NCBI GenBank assembly: GCA_913061495.1
Contig: CAJXVG010000005.1
Coordinates: 1 to 42,866, forward strand
DNA: 42,866 bases
Source: an uncultured Winogradskyella sp.
GTDB lineage: Bacteria > Bacteroidota > Bacteroidia > Flavobacteriales > Flavobacteriaceae
Direction of reading: 5' to 3'
Positions 26,282-34,607 of this stretch are shown here, piece after piece. How positions within the stretch are numbered: position 1 is the stretch's first letter; the number at the start of each line of letters is the position of its first letter. Under the pieces are notes generated by a model. It was not told the origin of the DNA. It ran no database searches and worked only from the letters and a program-made list of their open reading frames with translations. Both the position numbers and the translations under genes were made by a program.

Positions 26282-26998
26282 ATGAAATCTAGCAACACAA
26301 AGCGAAATATAGTTCTCGGTATCCTGTTTTTTTTACCAGTTGCATTTCTGTTAATGTTATATCCTGCAAAACATAATTACGAACCACTTAACATCGTAAA
26401 TACCAAGGTTTCTGAGGTGTCTAGTTTTAATTCTGATACGGATGAAACAATTCAACTCAAAGAACACATAACCATTTTAGGCTTTTTAGGAAAAACACCT
26501 TTAAAGAAAGCCATAGCTGCCTCTAACCTTAAAGAATTGGTGTATGATAAGTTTATGGGTTTCAAAAATTTTCAAATTATCATTGTTGTTCCAGAAGGTG
26601 TTCAAGAAGATGTTGAAACTTTAAAATCTGAAATTACCACATTTGAGGCATTAGAATATTGGCATTTTGCATATGGGACTGAAGACGAAATAAAACAGCT
26701 ATATAATAGCTTAAAATTTCAAACTGAGTTAGATTCAGATTTATCAACAGAAAACGTTTTTATCATTGATAAAGATTTAAACCAAAGAGGAAGAATCGAT
26801 GGAAGAGAAAAAAAGGAGATTGAAGATAATAAACCTGAGTTTAGTGTGTACTCATACAACACAATACAAGTAGCGGATATAAAAAATAAAATGAGTGATG
26901 ATGTTCGTATACTTTTTACCGAGTATCGTCAACGCCGAAAAGGTGATTTTGATTCCAATACAAGAAGAGCTGAAGATTTAAAACAAACAAATGAGTAA
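26282..26998 (+). CDS. Membrane-anchored, cysteine-free SCO/thioredoxin-like protein
   Basis: A 238-residue protein with one N-terminal membrane helix (about 9-28) and a periplasmic body. The body lines up by eye with the SCO protein encoded next: HITILGFLGKTPLKK occupies the place of YVVEFFFTTCPTICP, and ENVFIIDKDLNQRGRIDG occupies the place of NFALIDKEGYIRSRQDKFG. The whole protein contains no cysteine, so it cannot bind copper or do thiol chemistry as SCO does. It overlaps the SCO gene by eight bases. A scaffold or partner role in oxidase copper loading is my inference. Its exact family is not one I can name. Confidence 0.7.
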   Translation: MKSSNTKRNIVLGILFFLPVAFLLMLYPAKHNYEPLNIVNTKVSEVSSFNSDTDETIQLKEHITILGFLGKTPLKKAIAASNLKELVYDKFMGFKNFQIIIVVPEGVQEDVETLKSEITTFEALEYWHFAYGTEDEIKQLYNSLKFQTELDSDLSTENVFIIDKDLNQRGRIDGREKKEIEDNKPEFSVYSYNTIQVADIKNKMSDDVRILFTEYRQRRKGDFDSNTRRAEDLKQTNE

Positions 26999-27755
26999 AA
27001 AAACAAATTATTCGTACATAGGTATTGCCGCTATAATTTTAATTTTTGGTATAATTTTTATTCCAAAGATCATTGATAGGGTTAGTGATAATGACATCTC
27101 TAGAGATCATGAAAGTCGTAGCATCGATGTTACTAAAGATAAGAATTCCAAAAAGCAAAACAGTAAAAGCGATTTGGCATATCTTAAAATTAACGGACAG
27201 CCCAAAAAAGTGCCATCTTTCAGTTTTACAAACCAAAATGGTAAAACTATAACAGATAAAGACTATTTGGGGAAAGTGTATGTCGTTGAGTTTTTCTTTA
27301 CAACATGCCCAACAATCTGCCCAATTATGAATAGAAACCTAGTTGAAGTTCAAAATGAATTTAAGGTTTTTGAAAATTTTGGAGTCGCATCCTTCAGTAT
27401 AACACCAGAAATCGATACACCAGAAGTTTTAAAAGCTTATGCAGACAATTACGGAGTAACCAATCCTAACTGGCATTTAATGACTGGTAATGAAGCAGCT
27501 ATTTACAAATTGGCTAATGAAGGATTTAATCTTTATACGGCAAAAGATTCAACGGTTGAAGGTGGTTTTGAACACTCAGGCAATTTCGCATTGATTGATA
27601 AAGAAGGCTATATTCGTTCGAGACAAGATAAGTTTGGAAACCCACTGATTTTCTACAATGGATTAATTCCTGAAGCAGAAAAATTTGATGACGAAGGCAT
27701 TCCACAGGAAATAACAATTTTGAAGGAAGATATAGCTAAATTATTACGGGAATGA
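26991..27755 (+). CDS. SCO1/SenC family copper chaperone
   Basis: SCO proteins help insert copper into the CuA centre of cytochrome oxidase subunit II on the periplasmic side. This 254-residue protein has an N-terminal membrane helix (about 9-25), a charged linker and a thioredoxin-like domain. The copper ligands are all present: C106 and C110 in CPTICP, and H195 in GFEHSGNF. SFSITPEIDTPEVLKAYA is typical of the family. The start overlaps the end of the cysteine-free relative, and the stop overlaps the next ATG by four bases. The three genes are therefore tightly coupled. Confidence 0.95.
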   Translation: MSKKTNYSYIGIAAIILIFGIIFIPKIIDRVSDNDISRDHESRSIDVTKDKNSKKQNSKSDLAYLKINGQPKKVPSFSFTNQNGKTITDKDYLGKVYVVEFFFTTCPTICPIMNRNLVEVQNEFKVFENFGVASFSITPEIDTPEVLKAYADNYGVTNPNWHLMTGNEAAIYKLANEGFNLYTAKDSTVEGGFEHSGNFALIDKEGYIRSRQDKFGNPLIFYNGLIPEAEKFDDEGIPQEITILKEDIAKLLRE

Positions 27756-28297
27756 ATCAAGTAGATTTAAATAAAGAAAAGAAATATAATAAATGGATAG
27801 TAATATTATCCATTGGTATTCCGTTGGCTGTAGCAGCATTATTCGGTGTCAATCTGCGTGATTTAGGTTATGACGTAGAACCTCTAACTTTTTTGCCACC
27901 TATCTATGCAACAATAAATGGACTTACAGCAGTGATTTTGATTATTGCATTTATTGCAATAAAAAATAAAAAAATTGTACTTCACCAAAACTTAATGAAA
28001 ACTGCAATAGGTTGCTCAGTAATATTTTTAGTAATGTATGTAGCTTATCATATGACTAGTGATTCAACCAGATTTGGAGGTGAAGGAATCATTAAATACA
28101 TTTATTATATTATATTAATAACACACATTTTGTTATCCATTATAATTATCCCATTTGTTTTAATTACCTATGTTAGGGCAATTACATATAACTTTGAAAA
28201 ACATAAAAAAATTGCAAGAATCACCTTTCCGCTTTGGCTTTACGTAGCGGTAACTGGTGTTGTGGTTTATCTTATGATTTCACCGTATTATTCATAA
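27752..28297 (+). CDS. DUF420 family membrane protein
   Basis: This integral membrane protein of 181 residues has about five hydrophobic segments. Features of the DUF420 family include LPPIYATINGLTAVILI, the H-containing QNLMKTAIG stretch, VAYHMTSDSTRFGG, and ITHILLSIIIIPFVLITY followed by the C-terminal WLYVAVTGVVVYLMI. In Bacillus and relatives a protein of this type (CtaM) is needed for oxidase activity. An oxidase-maturation role is therefore likely here, supported by its position directly after SCO with a four-base ATGA overlap. Several histidines (H83 region, YHM, THI) could bind metal or haem. Confidence 0.85.
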   Translation: MNQVDLNKEKKYNKWIVILSIGIPLAVAALFGVNLRDLGYDVEPLTFLPPIYATINGLTAVILIIAFIAIKNKKIVLHQNLMKTAIGCSVIFLVMYVAYHMTSDSTRFGGEGIIKYIYYIILITHILLSIIIIPFVLITYVRAITYNFEKHKKIARITFPLWLYVAVTGVVVYLMISPYYS

Positions 28298-28348
28298 CTG
28301 CCACAATAATTAAGTTTCAAAAACTTAAAAATCTTGTATCAATTAAAC

Positions 28349-28582
28349 ATGAAACAAAAAATTGCCTTACTTGTAATTTCGCTTTTAGTGTTTGTGCAAA
28401 CCAATGCACAATGTGCTATGTGCCGTGCTGTTTTAGAAAGTGAAGAAGGGCAATCTACAGCAGAGGGTGTTAATGATGGCATCGTTTACCTTATGGCAAT
28501 ACCTTACCTTCTTATTGGTGGAATAGGCTATTTTATTTACCGAACGTATAGCAAATCTTCAGTTCAAAAAAATAAAAACTAA
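28349..28582 (+). CDS. Small membrane protein with CxxC motif
   Basis: A 77-residue protein not assigned to any family I can name. ATG at 28349 is chosen over a TTG at 28334 because it starts a clean signal-like segment, KIALLVISLLVFVQTNAQ. Directly after the predicted cleavage site lies C22-A-M-C25, then a polar stretch, then one membrane helix at about residues 45-66 and a lysine-rich tail. The mature protein would be a single-helix membrane protein with a CxxC at its extreme periplasmic N-terminus. It ends the oxidase maturation cluster, which suggests a role with copper, haem or thiols. That role is inference. Confidence 0.72.
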   Translation: MKQKIALLVISLLVFVQTNAQCAMCRAVLESEEGQSTAEGVNDGIVYLMAIPYLLIGGIGYFIYRTYSKSSVQKNKN

Positions 28583-28705
28583 TTTCTGTAACAATACCTG
28601 TTTTCAACCGTCTTAATGATGTGATTTTACAAACAATTCTTAACAATTTATTGGCATAGGTTGCTACTGTTTTTTAGTAAAATTGCAATCTCTAACAACC
28701 GCTTT

Positions 28706-29407
28706 ATGATTCAGATTAAGGATTTACACAAATCTTACCACATGGGAAGCAATTCGCTTCATGTTTTAAAAGGAATTAATTTTGAAGTAAAAGAAGGTGA
28801 GTTAGTCTCAATAATGGGCTCTTCAGGTTCTGGTAAATCTACGTTGTTAAATATTCTGGGTATGTTGGATGAAGCTGACACAGGAAGCTACGTTTTAGAC
28901 AACGTTACCATCAAAAACCTTAATGAAAAGGTAGCTGCACGTTACCGAAACGAGTTTTTGGGATTCATCTTTCAATCCTTTAATCTTATAAATTACAAAT
29001 CTGCTGCAGATAATGTGGCACTGCCATTATATTATAAGGGAATTCCTAGAAAAGAACGTGTAGAAAAAGCTGAACACTATCTCGAAAAAGTAGGTTTAAA
29101 AGAATGGTCGCATCACTTACCGAGTGAACTTTCTGGTGGACAAAAACAGCGTGTTGCTATTGCAAGAGCTTTGGCAAGTGAGCCAAAAGTTTTATTGGCA
29201 GATGAGCCAACAGGTGCGTTAGATACCAAAACGTCGTATGAGGTTATGGATCTCATTCAGGGCATAAATGACGAAGGAAAAACGATTTTAGTGGTAACCC
29301 ATGAGGACGATATTGCACACATGACCAAGCGTATCGTAAACCTCAAAGATGGAATTATTATTGACGATAGCAGAGTAGAACAAGTTAGAGCCAAGCAACA
29401 TGTTTAA
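28706..29407 (+). CDS. ABC transporter ATP-binding protein, MacB/LolD type
   Basis: The cytoplasmic ATPase of a MacB-type exporter, 233 residues from ATG 28706. That start is preferred over a TTG at 28661 because family members begin at MIQIKDLHKSY. The Walker A GSSGSGKST is at 38-46. The signature LSGGQKQR, Walker B VLLADEPTGALD and H-loop VVTHE are all intact. It overlaps the first permease gene by eight bases. The following two permeases have the FtsX/MacB fold, so they and this ATPase should form one complex with the adaptors and TolC-like channel downstream. Confidence 0.94.
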   Translation: MIQIKDLHKSYHMGSNSLHVLKGINFEVKEGELVSIMGSSGSGKSTLLNILGMLDEADTGSYVLDNVTIKNLNEKVAARYRNEFLGFIFQSFNLINYKSAADNVALPLYYKGIPRKERVEKAEHYLEKVGLKEWSHHLPSELSGGQKQRVAIARALASEPKVLLADEPTGALDTKTSYEVMDLIQGINDEGKTILVVTHEDDIAHMTKRIVNLKDGIIIDDSRVEQVRAKQHV

Positions 29408-30644
29408 TTTAGAACGCTGGCAAGAAATATTTGAAACACTTCGTAAGAATAAGTTAAGAACCTTCTTAACAGGGCTTTCTGTGGCTTCAGGTATCTTTAT
29501 TTTGGTTATTTTATTAGGGTTTAGTTCTGGTATAGAAAATGGTGTTACTTCAGAGTTTCAGCAAGATGCAACCAATGAAATTAGTATTAGAACCCGAAGA
29601 ACTACTGTGGGTTATAAAGGCTTAAATCCTGGTAGGTATATTCAATTAAAAGATGGAGATTTTACTTCCCTGACCAATCAATACGATGATAATTTAGAAT
29701 ACCGTTCTGCAAGTTACAGTATTTGGGGAGGGCAAGTCGCTTATAAGAACGAAACAGGAAATTACCGAGTTAGAGGTGTGCTTCCCGATGAGCAATTTAT
29801 TGAAAATGCAGATATTGGCACTGGTCGTTTTTTAAATCTTTCAGATATAAACGAAGGAAAAAAAGTAGCCGTAATCGGTAACAAAGTAAAAACAGATCTG
29901 TTTAAAGGCGAAGATCCAATAGATAAATACATTTCGCTCTACGGTATAAATTTTAAAGTTATTGGAGTGTATTTTGATCCTGGAGGAGAACGTGAAGAAA
30001 GCAATATATTTTTGCCGTTAACTACCGTACAAAGATCCTTTAATGCTGGTGACAATGTGCGAGATATGTCGTTTACCGTTAAGATGTCCGAAAATTTTCA
30101 GGAAGCAGTTGAGCTTTCAAAAAATCTTTCACTGGCAATTGAAAACGATCTTAAAGAGCGACACATAGTAGCTCCTAATGATATAGCCGCAATACGTGTA
30201 AATAATACATTAGAAGAAGCGAAAAAAATCTATTCATTAATCGATACCATAAAAGCCGTCTTTTGGTTTATTGGTATTGGTACCATAATAGCAGGTGTTG
30301 TAGGCGTCGGCAATATTATGATTATTATAGTAAAAGAACGCACTAAAGAAATTGGAATAAGAAAAGCATTGGGAGCAGAACCAATGTCCATAATTGGTAT
30401 GATTCTTCAGGAAGCTGTTTTTGTAACCATGTTTTCTGGACTATTTGGGTTAATTCTAGGCTTAGCTGTTTTAGAATTAGTTGGCCCACAGATAGACAGT
30501 GCATTTATCAAATTTCCGCAAGTAGATTTTAATACAGCAATTACAACCGTATTTATTTTAGTAGCTGCTGGTGCTTTTGCAGGATTTCTTCCGGCATATC
30601 GTGCAGCAAAAATTAAACCTATTGTAGCACTTAGAGACGAATAA
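29400..30644 (+). CDS. MacB-type ABC transporter permease (first)
   Basis: A 414-residue inner-membrane permease with the MacB/FtsX topology. A first helix at about 20-42 follows the amphipathic ERWQEIFETLRKNKLRTFLTG start, and a large periplasmic core domain (about 43-280) follows it. Three C-terminal helices follow, starting near FWFIGIGTIIAGVVGVGN. The cytoplasmic coupling segment VKERTKEIGIRKALGA is typical. The C-terminus PAYRAAKIKPIVALRDE also fits. It is one base from the next, homologous permease, suggesting a heterodimer with it. Such systems expel peptides, lipids or drugs; the substrate cannot be deduced. Confidence 0.93.
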   Translation: MFNLERWQEIFETLRKNKLRTFLTGLSVASGIFILVILLGFSSGIENGVTSEFQQDATNEISIRTRRTTVGYKGLNPGRYIQLKDGDFTSLTNQYDDNLEYRSASYSIWGGQVAYKNETGNYRVRGVLPDEQFIENADIGTGRFLNLSDINEGKKVAVIGNKVKTDLFKGEDPIDKYISLYGINFKVIGVYFDPGGEREESNIFLPLTTVQRSFNAGDNVRDMSFTVKMSENFQEAVELSKNLSLAIENDLKERHIVAPNDIAAIRVNNTLEEAKKIYSLIDTIKAVFWFIGIGTIIAGVVGVGNIMIIIVKERTKEIGIRKALGAEPMSIIGMILQEAVFVTMFSGLFGLILGLAVLELVGPQIDSAFIKFPQVDFNTAITTVFILVAAGAFAGFLPAYRAAKIKPIVALRDE

Positions 30645-30645
30645 C

Positions 30646-31905
30646 ATGTTTAGTAAAGACCGTTGGGCAGAAATACTCGAAGCGTTAAACGCAAACAAAG
30701 TAAGAACATTTCTTACGGCTTTTGGTGTGTTTTGGGGAATTACGATTTTGGTGTTATTATTAGCACTTACCAATGGACTTCGTAATGGAGTCACTTCGGG
30801 TTTTGGGGATTTTGCCACAAACTCTATGTTTATGTGGACTCAAGGCACATCAAAAGCCTATAAAGGATTGCCAAAATCTAGAAGATTCAATTATAAAATA
30901 GATGATATTGAGGCAATAAAAGCCCAAGTGCCAGAGCTTAAATATGTGTCGCCAAGAAACCAACTAGGTGGTTATAACGGAGATAACAATGTTATTAGAG
31001 GTACAAAAACTGGTGCTTTTCAAATTTATGGAGATTATCCAGAATTCATCAAACAAAAACCGATGGATATCTTGCAAGGACGCTTTTTAAGCCATTCAGA
31101 TATTGATGCCAAAAGAAAGGTTTGTGTTATTGGACCTGATGTGGTAAAGGGACTTTATGGAAAAACCGAAGAAATTATTGGATCTTACATAAAAATAAAC
31201 GGAGTTAATTTTATGGTGGTTGGTACATTTAAAATAACCAACAGTCAAGGAGATTCTGAGGAAGAGGCAAATACCATTTTTATACCTTTTACAACATTTA
31301 ATCAAGCATTCAATTTTGGTGATACTGTAGGTTGGATGGCGATTACTGCAAATGATAAAGTTAGCATTACAGATGTCAAAGAAAGTGTATTTACCTTAAT
31401 GAAATCCAGGCATACTATACATCCTGAAGATGATAGAGCCATTGGGCATTTCGATTTAGCTAAAGAGTTTGGTAAAATCAACGGTCTGTTCAGTATTTTG
31501 GCAATAGTCGGTTATTTTGTTGGTGCTTTGGTACTTATGTCTGGGATTATTGGTATAAGTAATATTATGCTCATTGTTGTAAAAGAACGAACCAAGGAAA
31601 TAGGCGTGCGTAGAGCTTTAGGTGCAACACCTTGGACTATAAAAGGACAGATTTTACAAGAAAGTTTAATATTAACCATATTATCTGGTATGGTTGGTAT
31701 ATCATTTGCAGCATTTGCTATTTGGGTAATGAATTCCATTTTAGATAATGTTGGTCCAGTTGAAAATTTTGCAAACCCAAGCGTCAGCATGCAAGTGGTG
31801 TTTACAGCATTGATAATTTTAGTGGTTTCAGGATTGTTAGCAGGCTTAATTCCCGCTAATAGTGCAACTAAAATGAAACCTGTGGATGCATTAAGGATAG
31901 AATAA
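30646..31905 (+). CDS. MacB-type ABC transporter permease (second)
   Basis: A 419-residue permease homologous to the preceding one, with the same layout: an N-terminal helix after KDRWAEILEALNANKVRTFLTA, a periplasmic core (about 42-285), and three C-terminal helices containing VKERTKEIGVRRALGA. The periplasmic domains of the two permeases differ much more than the coupling segments. That suggests a heterodimeric transporter with two distinct periplasmic faces. The gap to the next gene is 44 bases with no terminator. Confidence 0.93.
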   Translation: MFSKDRWAEILEALNANKVRTFLTAFGVFWGITILVLLLALTNGLRNGVTSGFGDFATNSMFMWTQGTSKAYKGLPKSRRFNYKIDDIEAIKAQVPELKYVSPRNQLGGYNGDNNVIRGTKTGAFQIYGDYPEFIKQKPMDILQGRFLSHSDIDAKRKVCVIGPDVVKGLYGKTEEIIGSYIKINGVNFMVVGTFKITNSQGDSEEEANTIFIPFTTFNQAFNFGDTVGWMAITANDKVSITDVKESVFTLMKSRHTIHPEDDRAIGHFDLAKEFGKINGLFSILAIVGYFVGALVLMSGIIGISNIMLIVVKERTKEIGVRRALGATPWTIKGQILQESLILTILSGMVGISFAAFAIWVMNSILDNVGPVENFANPSVSMQVVFTALIILVVSGLLAGLIPANSATKMKPVDALRIE

Positions 31906-31949
31906 TAAATAGTAAATAGATTACATAAAAATATAATTTAACTTAACTG

Positions 31950-33113
31950 ATGAAAAGAACAACAACCGTCATCGTATTAATTTTAATTGTCGTAGTATTC
32001 GGCGGATCACTTTATTACTTGTGGGCTAAGAACCAAGAAGATCCTGTTAGCTACACAACAGAACAACCTACTACAGAAGACATAGTCTTAAAAACTGTTG
32101 CTACAGGAAGCATTGTCCCAAAAGAAGAGGTTTTAATTAAGCCAAACATTTCAGGTGTTATCGAAGAGGTTTATATCGAAGCCGGTGAATACGTAAAACA
32201 AGGTGATTTAATTGCTAAAATTAGAGTTATTCCTAACGTATCCTCTTTAACAAGTGCAAAAAATAATATTGCATCAAACAGAACAGCTTTGCAAACTGCT
32301 GAGATTAACTATAAGACCCAAAAGACAATTTACGATCGTCAAAAGGAATTGTTTGATAAAGGTGTTATTGCGGCCAATGAGTTCGATCAGGTAAATAATA
32401 CTTATCTTCAAGCTAAACAACGTGTAGAACAAGCTAAGATAGATGTGCAGCAATCACGTCAAAATTATGATATCATAAAAACAGGAACTACTTCTGGGGT
32501 TGGTAACAGCGCACAAACGCAAGTAAGAGCAACGGTATCTGGTATGGTTTTAGACGTTCCTGTTAAGGAGGGAAATCAGGTTATTGAGGCAAATAACTTC
32601 AATGAAGGGACGTCAATTGCTTCATTGGCAGATGTTAAAAAAATGATTTTTGAAGGCAAAGTTGACGAAAGTGAAGTAGGTAAAATTAAAGAGGGTTTAC
32701 CGTTAGAAATTACAGTTGGAGCCATAGAAAACGAAAAATTTGATGCTGTTTTAGATTACATTGCACCTAAAGGAGTTGCTGAAAACGGAGCAATTCAATT
32801 TGCTATTAAAGGAACACTTAAAAAAATAGATTCAACCTTTATACGAGCTGGTCTTAGTGCCAATGCCTCAATTATTTTAGATAAAGCCGAAAAAGTTTTA
32901 GCTATCAAAGAAGCCTTGGTTCAGTACGATACAGAAACTAAACAACCTTATGTAGAAGTTGCTATTGGAGACCAAGAGTTTGAAAGACGTAACGTTGAAT
33001 TAGGGCTTAGCAATGGCATTTATGTAGAGGTTAAAAAAGGTATTTCAAAGTCAGATAATATCAAGGTTTGGAACCAACTTCAAGGAGCACCCTCGTACGG
33101 TGCAAATAATTAA
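31950..33113 (+). CDS. Periplasmic adaptor (membrane fusion protein), first
   Basis: An RND/MacA-type adaptor of 387 residues that links an inner-membrane pump to a TolC-like channel. It has an N-terminal membrane anchor (about 6-26), a biotinyl-lipoyl half at GVIEEVYIEAGEYVKQGDLIAKI, and a coiled-coil hairpin (about 105-185). The second lipoyl half is near VSGMVLDVPVKEGNQVI, followed by a beta-barrel and a membrane-proximal domain. It lies between the permeases and the TolC-like gene in one operon. No irregularity is seen. Confidence 0.92.
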   Translation: MKRTTTVIVLILIVVVFGGSLYYLWAKNQEDPVSYTTEQPTTEDIVLKTVATGSIVPKEEVLIKPNISGVIEEVYIEAGEYVKQGDLIAKIRVIPNVSSLTSAKNNIASNRTALQTAEINYKTQKTIYDRQKELFDKGVIAANEFDQVNNTYLQAKQRVEQAKIDVQQSRQNYDIIKTGTTSGVGNSAQTQVRATVSGMVLDVPVKEGNQVIEANNFNEGTSIASLADVKKMIFEGKVDESEVGKIKEGLPLEITVGAIENEKFDAVLDYIAPKGVAENGAIQFAIKGTLKKIDSTFIRAGLSANASIILDKAEKVLAIKEALVQYDTETKQPYVEVAIGDQEFERRNVELGLSNGIYVEVKKGISKSDNIKVWNQLQGAPSYGANN

Positions 33114-33162
33114 TCAATTTTTTTTGTAACACTTAAAGATTTAGTTAGACATATAGAGCATC

Positions 33163-34605
33163 ATGAAAAAATCAATAATAATAGCAGTATTGCTTTTTGG
33201 GTTTTTTACCCAAGCCCAAAATAAAAAATGGACGCTTAAAGAGTGTGTAGAATACGCTTTGGATAATAATATTTCTGTAAAACAAAGTGAATTAGATTTA
33301 CAAATTGCAGAAGTTGAAGAATTAACTGCCAAAGGAAATTTTTTACCTACTTTGAGTGCAAGAGCTGGTGTTTCAGAAAATACAGGTCTTAGTTTCGATC
33401 CAGTTACCAATAATGCTCAGACCACTACTTTTCTATCTGCAACAGGAGGAATTTCTGTTGGTTATACCTTATTTGACGGCCTTAGAAATATAAGACAAGT
33501 ACAGAGGGCTGAAATTTCGCAACTGGCAAGTCAATATCGCTTAGATAAAATGAAAGACGATATTTCACTTTTTGTAGCAAACGGATATCTTCAGGTTATT
33601 TTAAATAAAGCAAACCTTGAAGTCTTAATATCTCAAAATTCAGTAACAAAAGAGCAAATTGAAAGAACACAAGAATTGGTAGATGCAGGTTCATTGCCTA
33701 GAGGAGATCTTTTAGAGATAGAAGCTACGAATGCCAGTGAACAGCAATCTATAATTAATGCCGAAAATAATATTCAGATTTCTTTAATTAGCTTGGCACA
33801 ATTGCTATTGATTAAAGATTACGAGAATTTTGATGTAGAAGATGAAGGTTACGATATTGTTGATGAAGGCATTTCAGATAAAAACATCAATGAAATTTTA
33901 TCAAGAGCAAAAGAAACACGTTCCGAAATTAAGATTGCAGAACAAAATGTTGAATTGGCAAAAAAAGATTTACAGATAGCCAAAGGAGCGAACTACCCAA
34001 CCCTATCTGCATTTTTTGGTTATGACACAAGGTACACAGATGCAACTTCTTTTATACAAATTACAGATCCAGATAATCCTGTTTCTACCCAGCAAATAGG
34101 AGTTGTACAAGGTACTGGGCAACCAGTAATAGGAGAATTCCCAAATACAGTTCCAAGAGAGGTTGGCGCAGATCCGTTTGTAGATCAGCTATATCAAAAT
34201 GACGGTATTGGTTATGGACTTCAATTAAATATCCCTATTCTTAATGGTTTTTCTACTAAAGGAAATGTACAACGAAGTAAAGTAAACTTAGAACGTTCAA
34301 AATTTCAGTTAGAACAAGCTGAATTAGATTTGGAGTCAACAGTATATCAAGCCTACGTAGATGCAAAAGGCGCTCTTAAATCTTATGAAGCAGCCACCAA
34401 AGCTTTAGAATCACAAGAATTAGCTTACGATTACGCTAAGGAGCGTTACGATGTAGGTTTAACAAACGCTTTCGATTTTAGTCAATCAAAATTGAGGTAT
34501 GATAACGCTCGTATAGAAGTAAACCGAGCAAAATATGATTATATATTTAAGTTAAAGGTTCTAGAATTGTATTTTGGGATTCCAGCAACTGAATTAAAGT
34601 TTTAA
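33163..34605 (+). CDS. TolC family outer-membrane channel
   Basis: The outer-membrane exit duct of the exporter, 480 residues. The signal peptide ends near FFTQAQ (residue 19). Two TolC-type repeats follow: the first begins KEWTL-like with WTLKECVEYALDNNISVKQSELDLQIAE, the second near AKETRSEIKIAEQNVELAKKDLQ. A long C-terminal helix contains YDNARIEVNRAKYDYI. GYTLFDGLRN and LNIPILNGF are the usual outer-membrane barrel strands. A second adaptor gene begins two bases after the stop, so the operon places the channel between two adaptors. Confidence 0.94.
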   Translation: MKKSIIIAVLLFGFFTQAQNKKWTLKECVEYALDNNISVKQSELDLQIAEVEELTAKGNFLPTLSARAGVSENTGLSFDPVTNNAQTTTFLSATGGISVGYTLFDGLRNIRQVQRAEISQLASQYRLDKMKDDISLFVANGYLQVILNKANLEVLISQNSVTKEQIERTQELVDAGSLPRGDLLEIEATNASEQQSIINAENNIQISLISLAQLLLIKDYENFDVEDEGYDIVDEGISDKNINEILSRAKETRSEIKIAEQNVELAKKDLQIAKGANYPTLSAFFGYDTRYTDATSFIQITDPDNPVSTQQIGVVQGTGQPVIGEFPNTVPREVGADPFVDQLYQNDGIGYGLQLNIPILNGFSTKGNVQRSKVNLERSKFQLEQAELDLESTVYQAYVDAKGALKSYEAATKALESQELAYDYAKERYDVGLTNAFDFSQSKLRYDNARIEVNRAKYDYIFKLKVLELYFGIPATELKF

Positions 34606-34607
34606 TT

